Source: an uncultured bacterium
Lineage (GTDB): Bacteria; Bacteroidota; Bacteroidia; Bacteroidales; Rikenellaceae
Length of the DNA stretch: 64,000 nucleotides
NCBI GenBank assembly: GCA_905214725.1
Contig: CAJMNH010000001.1
Coordinates: 248,001 to 312,000, forward strand
Direction of reading: 5' to 3'
Shown here: one piece after another, positions 34,092-42,483 of the stretch
How positions within the stretch are numbered: the stretch's first letter is position 1
Layout of the letters: every line of letters starts with the position of its first letter
Notes under the pieces: model-generated
Databases searched by the model: none
Seen by the model: the letters and a program-made list of their open reading frames with translations, nothing else
What the model was told of the DNA's origin: nothing
Translations under genes and position numbers: made by a program

Positions 34092-34634
34092 ATGGAACGC
34101 TTGAAATTCATCGTATTTATTTTGATCGTCCTTTCTCTGGCAGCCTGCAAGGACGATTCGGAGCAGTCGGATTTCTTTATTCGCGGTACTTCCGTCCACT
34201 TTTATTACATCGACGAAAACGGCAATAGTCTGCTCGACCCCCATGATGCCGCGACATGGCCGATTCCCTCTGTCGAGTTACTCGCTGCGCCTCCGGCGGC
34301 TCCCGCCGATTACAAGAACGGCTCGTATTACGGGGGCTTGTGTCGGATCGGATCGGACGGCAATTATTCCTTCTATTACTTTACGACCGGAGTTTACGGG
34401 GATTACCGCACGGAGTCGTTTACCATGTACCTCTATTTTAAAGGCGAGGCGGATCGCATGGACATCGTTTACGACTATTCGACGCCGGATTTTGGCGGCA
34501 GGGATTATTATGCGAATATCGTTTCGTGGCGGGTCAACGGGGTGGAGATTTACGACGATGATGCCGAGGAGCGTACCGTCGATGTCTTCATCCGCAAAGC
34601 CGACGGAAAGACGACCGTGTCGCTCGAACGCTGA
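34092..34634 (+). CDS. Lipoprotein of unknown function
   Basis: The 180-residue protein has a lipoprotein signal (LSLAAC, cysteine at about 19). The mature part is rich in aromatic residues and beta-strand-like (VHFYYIDENGNSLLD, YNYSFYYF-like and TESFTMYLYFKG), which suggests a compact beta-sandwich. I recognise no family. It starts about 290 bases beyond the right border of island 2 and has backbone-like codon use. Confidence 0.7.
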   Translation: MERLKFIVFILIVLSLAACKDDSEQSDFFIRGTSVHFYYIDENGNSLLDPHDAATWPIPSVELLAAPPAAPADYKNGSYYGGLCRIGSDGNYSFYYFTTGVYGDYRTESFTMYLYFKGEADRMDIVYDYSTPDFGGRDYYANIVSWRVNGVEIYDDDAEERTVDVFIRKADGKTTVSLER

Positions 34635-34693
34635 TCCTTGCGCGTTGTTCGGCCAATCGTTCCGACAGCGCCGAAAATCCCTATTTATGGGTA

Positions 34694-34723
34694 TTGGTGC
34701 ATGGTGAAAAGTCGCTATCTTTG
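34694..34723 (+). promoter_or_regulatory. Promoter of the hemerythrin/LuxR operon
   Basis: TTGG (34694-34697) and TATCTTTG (34716-34723) are 19 bases apart; the gene starts 23 bases downstream. Confidence 0.7.
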
Positions 34724-34746
34724 CATCAAACGAAAGGGATTCGATT

Positions 34747-35448
34747 ATGCACAGACTCGGAAGATATACGGCTTCGGACCGGATGAGCGATCTGGTATGC
34801 GGCAACTACCATATTCTGCTTATCATGAGCCGGTTCGGCATCGCGCTGGGCTTCGGAGACCGTACAGTCGACGAGGTATGCCGTCAGAACGGTGTCGATA
34901 CGGCGACCTTTCTGGCCGTGGTCAACCTGCTTTACGATGAGGGGGCGACGACTGTCGATTGCAGGAACATCTCCCTCGAAGCGTTCCTCCGCTATCTGCA
35001 CAATTCACACGACTATTTTCTGCAATACCGTCTGCCGGACATCCGGCGTAAACTGATCGATGCCGTCGTCTGCGGTCACAACGAGGTCGCGGATGCCATC
35101 GTTCGCTTCTTCGACGACTATGCCGGCGAAGTAAACAAACACATGATGTACGAAGAGGAGACGGTCTTTCCTTATGTGCGCCATCTGCTTTCGGGCGAGA
35201 GTCCGGCGGGATACGATATCGAAACGTTTCATCGTCAGCACGATCAGATCGAGGCCAAACTGACGGAGCTGAAGAATATCCTGATCAAGTATTACCCCTC
35301 CTCGGAGAGTTGCGGCAAGGAGATGAACAGCGTGCTGTTCGACATCTTTCTCTGCGAATCCGAACTGACCTCGCACAATGACCTCGAGAACAGGCTTTTC
35401 ATTCCAGCGGTCGCCGAGGTCGAACGCAAAATCCGCGACGCACGATGA
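34747..35448 (+). CDS. Hemerythrin-domain protein of the RIC (YtfE/ScdA) type
   Basis: The 233-residue protein has an N-terminal ScdA_N-like segment (about 10-60, VDEVCRQNGVD) and a hemerythrin HHE domain (about 75-225) with candidate di-iron ligands in FLRYLHNSHDYF, NKHMMYEEETVFPYV, IETFHRQHDQIE and ELTSHNDLENRLF. RIC proteins repair iron-sulfur clusters after nitrosative or oxidative damage. The stop overlaps the next start by four bases (ATGA), so it is coupled to a LuxR-type regulator that may be specific to this stress response. Confidence 0.85.
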   Translation: MHRLGRYTASDRMSDLVCGNYHILLIMSRFGIALGFGDRTVDEVCRQNGVDTATFLAVVNLLYDEGATTVDCRNISLEAFLRYLHNSHDYFLQYRLPDIRRKLIDAVVCGHNEVADAIVRFFDDYAGEVNKHMMYEEETVFPYVRHLLSGESPAGYDIETFHRQHDQIEAKLTELKNILIKYYPSSESCGKEMNSVLFDIFLCESELTSHNDLENRLFIPAVAEVERKIRDAR

Positions 35449-36050
35449 GCACTTTTCTGAAAATCGTCTTGGTCGAGCCCTCGCTGATTCTGCGCAGCGG
35501 CATGAGCTACGTCCTGCGACGGTTGACATCGTTCGATGTGCAGGTAGTCGAAGCGGGAGGGATCGAGCGGCTGGAAGAGTTGATCGTCGAGGAATCGCCC
35601 GATATCCTGCTCATCAATCCGACGCTGGCGGATGAAGAGATGCTGCGACGCATGCAGCAACGAGCGTTGCGATTGATCGCTCTCCAAAGCGTATTGGCCG
35701 ACGTCCGTCTGATGCAGTGTTTCGACGCCGTCGTTTCGATTTACGACTCGGCCGAGCAGATCAAGGAGAAACTCCGCTTGGTCTGCAACTCGCGCGACGG
35801 AGAAATTTCGCAGGAGTTGCTGAGCGCGCGGGAGAAGGAGATTATCGTCGGTGTAGTGAAGGGACTGACCAACAAACAGATCGCCGAGCGTCTGTTTATT
35901 TCGACGCATACGGTCATTACCCACCGGCGCAACATCGCGGCTAAATTGCAGATACACTCTCCGGCGGGTCTGACGATCTACGCCATCGTCAACAAGCTGG
36001 TCGAACTGAACGACGTGAAAAATACGATTTACAGCAACGAGGAACAATAA
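35445..36050 (+). CDS. LuxR-type regulator with degenerate receiver domain
   Basis: The 201-residue protein has a receiver-like N-terminus (1-115) and a LuxR/GerE DNA-binding domain (about 127-185: LSAREKEIIVGVVKGLTNKQ, then RLFISTHTVITHRRNI). The acidic pair is replaced (LVEPSL keeps only one acid) and the phosphoacceptor position reads LLINPTL, with N in place of D. Ordinary phosphorylation is therefore unlikely. It is translationally coupled to the hemerythrin gene, so it may bind a ligand or partner protein and regulate the nitrosative-stress response. Confidence 0.85.
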   Translation: MSTFLKIVLVEPSLILRSGMSYVLRRLTSFDVQVVEAGGIERLEELIVEESPDILLINPTLADEEMLRRMQQRALRLIALQSVLADVRLMQCFDAVVSIYDSAEQIKEKLRLVCNSRDGEISQELLSAREKEIIVGVVKGLTNKQIAERLFISTHTVITHRRNIAAKLQIHSPAGLTIYAIVNKLVELNDVKNTIYSNEEQ

Positions 36051-36083
36051 TTGCCGTTATTTTTGAATTTTGTTAAGTGGCGC

Positions 36084-36107
36084 AGCGCCCGGGTTCTCCC
36101 GGGCGTT
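36084..36107. terminator. Terminator between regulator and membrane protein
   Basis: CGCCCGGG/CCCGGGCG with a TTCT loop is followed by TTGTCGTTTT on the plus strand. It lies between two convergent genes. Confidence 0.75.
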
Positions 36108-36113
36108 GTCGTT

Positions 36114-36878
36114 TTACTCCATTGCGCTCTTGATTCCGTTGCGGATCAGCAGAATATTGACCGGATAGGAACAGACGAAGCCGCACAACATTCCGATCTG
36201 CATGTTGAACCAGAAACTCCATGTCGTGCGATCCGCCGTCGTCTCAGGCCATAACGCGATCGTGAGCGCCATCCAGCCGTACATTCCTACCTGCCAAGCC
36301 GTCAGCGAGAGAAAATCGGCTTTCATGGCCTGTTCGAAAGCCTTCGATTTGGAAATCCGCCGCATGGAACGGATCGCAGCGAATTGGAAATAGATGCCAA
36401 ATGCAAGCGCCAACAGGTAATCGACCACCCAGCTCCCCAATACGAAGCTGCCGCCTACGGCGATCGGGATGAAGCAGAGAAACCATTCGCCGATCAGATC
36501 GGCCAGCGTGCAGCCTGCGCCGCAATGCAGCGTCGAACGGACGACCGACCGCCAGCCGGGGTGCTTCGACGGCATTTGCATTCCGCCCGCCCCGTTCATT
36601 TCCATCGCCGATCCCGTCGGGTGCATCCCATGCTCCATGTGCGAGGCCTTTGGAGATACGGCGACGTCTTTCGGCATGCCGGACATCTGCGGTTGTGTCC
36701 GTCCGAGTTTTCGGTAGAACCAAATGCCGAGCGGCCCCGCCCACAAACCGGTCAGTACCCATACGCTTCGCATGATCGGCATCGGCTGGGGACGATGCCG
36801 CAGATCGATCAGAATGTAAAGGGCGGAGAGCAATCCTGCGATGACGAACAGAGCGGAGACAATGGTGAACATTAGCAT
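36114..36878 (-). CDS. DUF4396-like membrane protein
   Basis: The 254-residue protein has two N-terminal membrane helices (about 5-25 and 35-58), a Met/His-rich loop (about 65-108, with MSGMP, MEHGMHPTG, GGMQMP) and four C-terminal helices (about 120-245) with STLHCGAGCTLADLIGEW. The plan fits the DUF4396 family, which is often found near copper or heavy-metal genes. The Met/His loop could bind copper. Function is not established. Confidence 0.65.
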   Translation of the reverse strand: MLMFTIVSALFVIAGLLSALYILIDLRHRPQPMPIMRSVWVLTGLWAGPLGIWFYRKLGRTQPQMSGMPKDVAVSPKASHMEHGMHPTGSAMEMNGAGGMQMPSKHPGWRSVVRSTLHCGAGCTLADLIGEWFLCFIPIAVGGSFVLGSWVVDYLLALAFGIYFQFAAIRSMRRISKSKAFEQAMKADFLSLTAWQVGMYGWMALTIALWPETTADRTTWSFWFNMQIGMLCGFVCSYPVNILLIRNGIKSAME

Positions 36879-36984
36879 GGTACAACGATATTAGACAAGA
36901 AGAACCGGTGCAAGCGCTGTGCCGTTCTCATGATCTCCGGTTGCATATCCATCGGAGGACTTTGTCCAAGTAGGGAATAACGTT

Positions 36985-37080
36985 CGGCTTGCACACTTTG
37001 CGGAGACAAGCTCCGCTTAGATAGGCTGCGCCTCGGCAAAATCGCAAACAAGTTTGCTTTTGCGCTCGGCTTACACTATC
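36985..37080. repeat. Multi-hairpin repeat, third copy
   Basis: Corresponds to 14247-14340 with three or so differences (GGCTGCG for GGCTTCG, one inserted C, TTACAC for TTGCAC). The hairpins and the promoter boxes are kept. This location is unrelated to the copy at 14 kb, so the repeat is dispersed. Confidence 0.8.
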
Positions 37081-37084
37081 TTTG
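37053..37084 (+). promoter_or_regulatory. Repeat-borne promoter of the C_GCAxxG_C_C gene
   Basis: TTTG (37053-37056) and TATCTTTG (37077-37084) are 20 bases apart, the same as at 14313-14344. The start codon follows 18 bases later. Confidence 0.65.
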
Positions 37085-37102
37085 TCCGAAAACAATCGTC
37101 CG

Positions 37103-37597
37103 ATGGATTTTGTGCTCGAAGAGCGGGTGGAGAAGGCCCGCGATCTGTTTCGACAGGGGTATAACTGTTCGCAGTCCGTATTTTTAGCTTACGGCGATCT
37201 GTTGGGGATCGATCCGACGCTCGCGGCGACCGTCTCGGGCCCGTTGGGCGGCGGAATGGGGCGTTTGCGCGAGGTGTGCGGGGCCGTAAGCGGCATGTCG
37301 CTGATCGCCGGATTTCTCGCGCCCTGTCCCGATCCGGCCGAACGGCAGGCCAAGGCTGCGACCTATGCGCTCGTGCAGCAGTTCGCCGAACGGTTTCGGG
37401 ACGAAAACGGCGCTATCGTCTGCCGCGAACTGCTGGGACTTACCAGCCGGAAAGAAGAACCCGTACCGGCGGAACGGACTTCCGAATACTATAAGAAACG
37501 CCCTTGCGTCGAGTTGGTCGCTTGTGCGGCCCGTATCGTCGGAGAACATCTGCAACAAGAAAATATAGATTCCGCCCCGTCGGAACACGAAAAATAG
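37103..37597 (+). CDS. C_GCAxxG_C_C family redox protein
   Basis: The 164-residue protein has the family cysteines in order: GYNCSQSV, REVCGAVSG, APCPDP, IVCREL and CVELVACAARI. These proteins are related to split-Soret cytochromes and are thought to bind a metal cluster or take part in redox reactions; no function is proven. A longer frame starting with TTG would overlap the promoter -7 box, so ATG at 37103 is preferred. The promoter comes from the dispersed repeat. Confidence 0.85.
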   Translation: MDFVLEERVEKARDLFRQGYNCSQSVFLAYGDLLGIDPTLAATVSGPLGGGMGRLREVCGAVSGMSLIAGFLAPCPDPAERQAKAATYALVQQFAERFRDENGAIVCRELLGLTSRKEEPVPAERTSEYYKKRPCVELVACAARIVGEHLQQENIDSAPSEHEK

Positions 37598-37670
37598 ATG
37601 ATTTGTTTTCGATAAGCGGGCGAAGAACCGGATGTCGGTTTCAGAAAAACACCTGCAAAATGAACGCCTT

Positions 37671-37997
37671 ATGAACTGGATTATATTGGTTGTCGCCGGA
37701 TTGTTCGAAACGGCTTTCGCTTTCTGTTTGGGAAAGATCAAAGAAACGAGCGGAAATGCTTCCGTCGGTTGGTCCGTCGGATTTGTCGTTTGTCTGACGA
37801 TCAGCATGCTGTTATTGATCAGGGCGACGAAAACGCTGCCCATCGGCACGGCTTATGCCGTATGGACAGGAATAGGAGCTGTGGGCACCGTAGTCATGGG
37901 TATTCTGTTTTTCAAGGAGCCGGCCAGCTTTTGGCGTCTTTTCTTTCTGATGACGCTTGTCTGTTCGATCGTCGGTCTGAAATTCGTATCGCACTGA
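37671..37997 (+). CDS. SMR-family guanidinium exporter-like protein (Gdx/SugE)
   Basis: The 108-residue protein has four membrane helices and reads WIILVVAGLFETAFAFCLGK, with the essential membrane Glu (E13), and GTAYAVWTGIGAVGTVVMGI, the hallmark of SugE/Gdx rather than EmrE. Gdx exports guanidinium by proton antiport. The start used lies 13 codons inside a longer frame because it matches the family N-terminus. No guanidine riboswitch is apparent upstream. Confidence 0.85.
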   Translation: MNWIILVVAGLFETAFAFCLGKIKETSGNASVGWSVGFVVCLTISMLLLIRATKTLPIGTAYAVWTGIGAVGTVVMGILFFKEPASFWRLFFLMTLVCSIVGLKFVSH

Positions 37998-38218
37998 AAA
38001 ATAGTCGAAAATATGAGATCTGTCAGTTTCTTTAACAATTTCACTTCGCACAAATAGCGGCGAAAGGGTGAATACCCCCCCCCGTGTAGGGCCTTTATCG
38101 ATTGTTATTATCCTTGTCGTTGTTCCGTCCGTTTTTCCAGTATTGGCCGCTATCCGAATCGAAGGGTTTGATAGCACGGAATTTATCCCCAAATAGAATT
38201 TTATACTTAGAATGGCGT
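37998..38218. other. Intergenic region between convergent genes, with C9 tract
   Basis: No gene is supported. A run of nine C (38075-38083) lies here, but at the 3' ends of both neighbouring genes and outside coding sequence, so a regulatory effect is unlikely. Confidence 0.5.
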
Positions 38219-38884
38219 TTATTCAGTTGCGCTCCAATCGAATTCAGCAACGAGCGATTTGCTTTTCTCATCAATAATGGTTAGAGTCAATCTGTGAGAC
38301 TTGCTCAACGTCGGTTGTGATTCGAAAGTCAAAAAGAATATCGGATTCAACAAAATCAGGTCTCGGTTGTCGATCTCGGATAGGCGGATATAAATAGGTG
38401 AATCGTTCGGGTCGTACCATTTATAAAGTTGATCTTGTTCAAAAAAGAGAGGTGCGTTTTTCCAATCGAACGTTTTCGTATAGCCGCTTTGGATGTAATC
38501 GTAGGGGGACGCACCTGCGAGGAATGTAATATCCGCCAACGAAGCACCCGCTTTGTGCCGCTCATCGAAATCGCTGTCGCTCACGATGTCGATCGCCGTG
38601 AAACAGTTGGTAATAGCCTCGGTCGAATGCGGGACGATTTCCCGATTGTAACTTCTGTCGTTGTAATAAGTGCACAACGAATTACCGGAAATGCTTTTCC
38701 CTTGACCGACGACACTGAGATATTTCGAATTTCCTCGAACCGATAAATTCTCGACCTCGATGTAGTCTTGGATATAGCATACGGAGTATTGTGCCCCTGA
38801 TATTTGGTCATCTTTACGAACCGTATCGCATGATCCGAAGAATAAAACCAAAATAATTAATGATATCGATGTGACTGATTTCAT
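38219..38884 (-). CDS. Lipoprotein next to the C10 protease (possible inhibitor)
   Basis: The 221-residue protein has a lipoprotein signal (LFFGSC, cysteine at about 19) and a beta-rich mature part with no motif I recognise. It starts 12 bases after the C10 protease gene ends, in the same direction. In other Bacteroidota C10 proteases are accompanied by small lipoprotein or periplasmic inhibitors; this protein is larger, so inhibitor is only one possibility. Confidence 0.7.
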   Translation of the reverse strand: MKSVTSISLIILVLFFGSCDTVRKDDQISGAQYSVCYIQDYIEVENLSVRGNSKYLSVVGQGKSISGNSLCTYYNDRSYNREIVPHSTEAITNCFTAIDIVSDSDFDERHKAGASLADITFLAGASPYDYIQSGYTKTFDWKNAPLFFEQDQLYKWYDPNDSPIYIRLSEIDNRDLILLNPIFFLTFESQPTLSKSHRLTLTIIDEKSKSLVAEFDWSATE

Positions 38885-38896
38885 AATTGTAATAAG

Positions 38897-40219
38897 TTAT
38901 GGGTGAATATTCGGAATCATTTTGAGTTGGAACCGGTAATAACCTGCCGCTCCTTCCCAATAGGAAGTCGATCTCACCTCCGGCCCTGCTATCGTATTAA
39001 AAGCATCTGCCAGATAATAACCGTCGTCTTGACCGTTCCATCCCCAATTGCAATGATATAAATATCGCGTTTCCATTTCCGTCTTGGCCAACGTCCCATT
39101 ATAAAGGTAAGTGTATATGTATCTCGTTTGAGCCATACTTCCGTCTATTACCCATGTATGTCCGTTGGTGTGATTATAATGTGTTACGGGGACACCCATT
39201 ACTTTGTCCAAAACCGTTTGTCTTCTGGCGTATCCTGTTACGAGTATTGGCTTTTCGGCATTACAATTCAAGTTTTGCAGCGAGCCTACCGATGCGTATC
39301 CGAAATTCCGAAACGTTCTTGCTACATTCTCCATACTGGCACCGCTGGCGTCTACACCATAATTCATATTCAAGTTTTCCGGCCTGCCTAAATCCGAGAC
39401 AAGTCTGGCAGCCATATCAAGCGCCTCGGCTGGTTCATAATCGTATCGATACCGATAATTCCGCATGATGTTCCAATCATAAGCCGTGCCGTTATAGGTA
39501 TGATTACATCCATAATAATACATGATTTGGGCGACGGCTACTGCAACGCATCCGACAAGCGCTTTCTCACCGTTACTTGTATAACAATATCTGTTCAACG
39601 GATTGCCTTGTCCCCAAGAACAATTTAGTTCCCGCTCATCATATTCCCGTGTAATTTCCCAGTCGGAATACTCGACGTAATCGGCATCGATATCGGGGTC
39701 ATAACCGTCATCTCCATCGTCGCTCAAAACGACGGGCTCGCCACTATCATTATAAACAGGCAACCTTGTTTTGAGTCGATAATAGGTATCCGCATTTGAT
39801 AAAAAAATAGCGAGTCCCGGATTATCAATCCCTTTTGCAGGATCGAGACGGCCGCTCTCTACGAATGCGAGAATATCGTGAACGCGCGTATCTCCCGAAA
39901 CCAGAGCGTATCCCTTGTTGTCTGAAAAGTTAAACAGGTAAACCAAAGGTTGGCCTTCGGAGAATTCGGCAGATCGGGTCTCTGAAAAACCTCCGAGTGT
40001 GATAATCTCTGTAATCTCTCGCGGTTTGTCGGATCGTGTTTGCGTATCGAACTCATCCATGAATCTCAGTAAATTGGATGTTGCTTGCTCGACAGATACG
40101 TATGTAGACTGTTCTTGAGCAACAGTTGTTGACTCAATAAAATCTTTTTCATTTTTCGTGCAACCTTGTATCAAGGTTAACGAAATAAGAGAGAATAACA
40201 AAATGCCGATTTTTTTCAT
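38897..40219 (-). CDS. C10 (streptopain-type) cysteine protease, lipoprotein
   Basis: The 440-residue protein has a lipoprotein signal (LIQGC, C20), an N-terminal propeptide of the Spi_C10 type (about 40-150, with LVYLFNFSDNKGYALVSGD) and a C10 catalytic domain: nucleophile C224 in GEKALVGCVAVAVAQ, His 354 in NGHTWVIDG and a conserved CNWGWNG. It is related to SpeB of Streptococcus pyogenes and the Bfp proteases of Bacteroides fragilis, which cleave host and bacterial proteins. Autoprocessing of the propeptide is expected. Confidence 0.92.
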   Translation of the reverse strand: MKKIGILLFSLISLTLIQGCTKNEKDFIESTTVAQEQSTYVSVEQATSNLLRFMDEFDTQTRSDKPREITEIITLGGFSETRSAEFSEGQPLVYLFNFSDNKGYALVSGDTRVHDILAFVESGRLDPAKGIDNPGLAIFLSNADTYYRLKTRLPVYNDSGEPVVLSDDGDDGYDPDIDADYVEYSDWEITREYDERELNCSWGQGNPLNRYCYTSNGEKALVGCVAVAVAQIMYYYGCNHTYNGTAYDWNIMRNYRYRYDYEPAEALDMAARLVSDLGRPENLNMNYGVDASGASMENVARTFRNFGYASVGSLQNLNCNAEKPILVTGYARRQTVLDKVMGVPVTHYNHTNGHTWVIDGSMAQTRYIYTYLYNGTLAKTEMETRYLYHCNWGWNGQDDGYYLADAFNTIAGPEVRSTSYWEGAAGYYRFQLKMIPNIHP

Positions 40220-40311
40220 GGCATATAGTTTTAAGGTTGCCTAAATATACAAAATATTTCTGTATTCCAAATATTTAGCGCGAAAGAGTTCATGAGGGGA
40301 GAGTGAAAAAA

Positions 40312-40339
40312 ACCGGCGGGAATTCAAATTCCCGCCGGT
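40312..40339 (-). terminator. Terminator of the carboxytransferase gene
   Basis: A perfect 13-bp hairpin (40312-40324 with 40327-40339) is followed by seven T on the minus strand, 24 bases after the stop. Confidence 0.9.
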
Positions 40340-40362
40340 AGTCATTTAGTTTTTCCGACCGC

Positions 40363-42219
40363 TTATTCCACCTCCATCAGCACGGCGTCAGTCTGTACGT
40401 TGTCGCCGGCTTTCACCAGAATCTGCTTTACCTTTCCGGTGTAATCCGTCGTGATGGCGTTCTCCATCTTCATCGCTTCGAGCACGGCGACCTCCTGACC
40501 GGCTTTCACCGTGTCGCCTACGTTGACTTTGATCTCCAGAATGCGTCCCGGAAGCGGCGCGTTGACCGTATTGCCCGTGATAGGCTCTCCTGCGGGAACC
40601 TCTTCGACCTTCGTCTCCTCCTTCGGAGCCTCGGCGGCTTTCTTCGCTTCGTATGCTTTCACCTTGACGCCCGTCAGATAGGCTTTCGCCACCATCGGGA
40701 ACAATTCGAGCAGCAATACCTCCTTCTCGTTTTCGGCGAGTTTCACGCCTCCGGCTTCCGGCAGTTCGGGATTGGGCTGCATCTGGTACTTCGAGGTGTC
40801 GTATGGCGTCTCTTCGCGCACGCCGGCGATCTTGAAGCGGAATTCGGGATCCACCGGAACGGGCGTCTTGCCGTATTCGCCCTTCACGAGTCCCACGAAC
40901 TGCGAGCTCTTGGTGGTGTACATCGGACGTCCGGCCTTCTCGTCCATCGCGCAGGCGACGGCCTGTGCGCCGACGATCTGCGACGTGGGCGTTACCAGCG
41001 GCGGCAATCCTGCGGCCAAACGCACCGTCGGGATCAATTCCATGGCGCGGGGCAGAATCTCCTCGGCCTTGAGCTGTTTGAGCTGCGCTACCATATTGGA
41101 GTACATGCCGCCGGGGATTTCGGCGTTTTTCACCAGTTCGTTGGGTGCGGGGAAGCCGAAATGCGCCTCGATCTTGTGGCAGGCGTCCAGCAAAGTCGTT
41201 TCGTCACCGGCTTTGGCCGCTGCGATTGCCTTGTCGAATTCCGCGTCGATCTCGGCAGGCAGTGTGTCGGTCAGGGGATTGAATGCTTTCGGCGCAGGTT
41301 TCTCAGCTCCGAAGACCGAAAGTTCCAATTCCTTGCGAATATCTTTCAACTCGCCGTTGATCTTCGCGACAGCCTCCATATTGGCCTGCAACTCGATGCC
41401 GAGTTTCTTGCAGAAGACGTAGATCAATTCGATGGCCGGCGCTCCCGTGCCTTCGGCGAAATACCAGCAGTTGGTGTCGACGATGTCGGCTCCCGCCAGA
41501 ATGGCGCTCAGCACCGATGCCAGACCGTATCCCGGGGTACAATGGGTATGGAAATCGATCGGAACGTCGACGTTCTGTTTGAGCAGCTTAACCAATCCGC
41601 TGACACGCATCGGCGGAATCAGGCCCGACATATCCTTGATCGTAATCATGTCGGCGCCGAGGGCGGCCATCTGCTTCGCCTTGTCGAGGAAATAAGCGTC
41701 GGTGAAGACCGGAGCAGGTTTTTTCTTGCCCATCAGACGTTCGAAGAACCCGGGGTCGGGGTATTTCGGATCGACGGTATAGCATACCGCACAATCGGCG
41801 ATACCGCTGTACTGCTTGACATATTTGATCGTCGATTTGACGTTGTCCACGTCGTTCAGCGCATCGAAGATACGCATGATGCCCAGACCGCTTTCAATGG
41901 CATTCCGACAGAACCCGTCGATGATCTGATCCGTATAGGGAGCGTATCCGAAAAGATTGCGGCCGCGGGAGAGGGCCGTCAGTTTCGACACGTCGCCTAC
42001 GGCCTTGTAAATCGATTCGAGACGGGTCCACGGATTCTCGTTCAGGTAACGCATCACCGAGTCGGGCACCGCGCCGCCCCAAACCTCCATCGCGTAGAAA
42101 TTCGCGTCTTTGTAATAAGGGAGACAACGATCGATTTGCGCCTGCGTCATTCGCGTTGCAAACGACGACTGTTGTCCGTCGCGCAGCGTCAGATCTCTGA
42201 TCTTAAGAGTTTTTACCAT
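40363..42219 (-). CDS. Biotin-dependent carboxytransferase (oxaloacetate decarboxylase alpha / pyruvate carboxylase B type)
   Basis: The 618-residue protein has a DRE-TIM carboxyltransferase domain (LTLRDGQQSSFATRMT at about 10-25), a conserved PYC_OADA domain and a C-terminal biotinyl domain with VLEAMKMENAI (biotin on the Lys of MKM). It moves a carboxyl group between biotin and pyruvate/oxaloacetate. A biotin carboxylase or OadB pump partner is not adjacent, so the exact complex cannot be decided. The start MVKTLKIRD is preferred over a frame extending 29 codons upstream. Confidence 0.88.
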   Translation of the reverse strand: MVKTLKIRDLTLRDGQQSSFATRMTQAQIDRCLPYYKDANFYAMEVWGGAVPDSVMRYLNENPWTRLESIYKAVGDVSKLTALSRGRNLFGYAPYTDQIIDGFCRNAIESGLGIMRIFDALNDVDNVKSTIKYVKQYSGIADCAVCYTVDPKYPDPGFFERLMGKKKPAPVFTDAYFLDKAKQMAALGADMITIKDMSGLIPPMRVSGLVKLLKQNVDVPIDFHTHCTPGYGLASVLSAILAGADIVDTNCWYFAEGTGAPAIELIYVFCKKLGIELQANMEAVAKINGELKDIRKELELSVFGAEKPAPKAFNPLTDTLPAEIDAEFDKAIAAAKAGDETTLLDACHKIEAHFGFPAPNELVKNAEIPGGMYSNMVAQLKQLKAEEILPRAMELIPTVRLAAGLPPLVTPTSQIVGAQAVACAMDEKAGRPMYTTKSSQFVGLVKGEYGKTPVPVDPEFRFKIAGVREETPYDTSKYQMQPNPELPEAGGVKLAENEKEVLLLELFPMVAKAYLTGVKVKAYEAKKAAEAPKEETKVEEVPAGEPITGNTVNAPLPGRILEIKVNVGDTVKAGQEVAVLEAMKMENAITTDYTGKVKQILVKAGDNVQTDAVLMEVE

Positions 42220-42429
42220 AACAACTGAAAAGTTAATTTTGATGAATTTACATCTTGTGACAGGTTTACTGTTATTTTTATAACAAATATAGCCAATTTC
42301 TTTCAATAAACAAATAAAACATCAAAAAAGATGATGCGGACATTCAATTTTTTTACATCATCCCCGTTATCGGTAACAATTCGACAACTTCGGCGTAATT
42401 TCTTCGATGCGGAAACGCGGATTTTTTTA

Positions 42430-42437
42430 TAACTTTG
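42430..42437 (+). promoter_or_regulatory. -7 box of the SSS symporter gene
   Basis: TAACTTTG lies 46 bases before the ATG. A -33 TTG is not seen at the usual distance. Confidence 0.4.
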
Positions 42438-42483
42438 TTCCTTTGAAGCGAAAAACGCTCCGCCCAAACTTAAACGTTACTTC

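Noticed and set aside
37598..37670. Guanidine riboswitch upstream of the Gdx-like gene
   Set aside because: The short leader lacks the paired ACGR-loop hairpins of guanidine-II and any ykkC-like structure that I can see.
38075..38083. C9 tract as a phase-variation site
   Set aside because: It lies between the 3' ends of two convergent genes, neither in coding sequence nor in a promoter.
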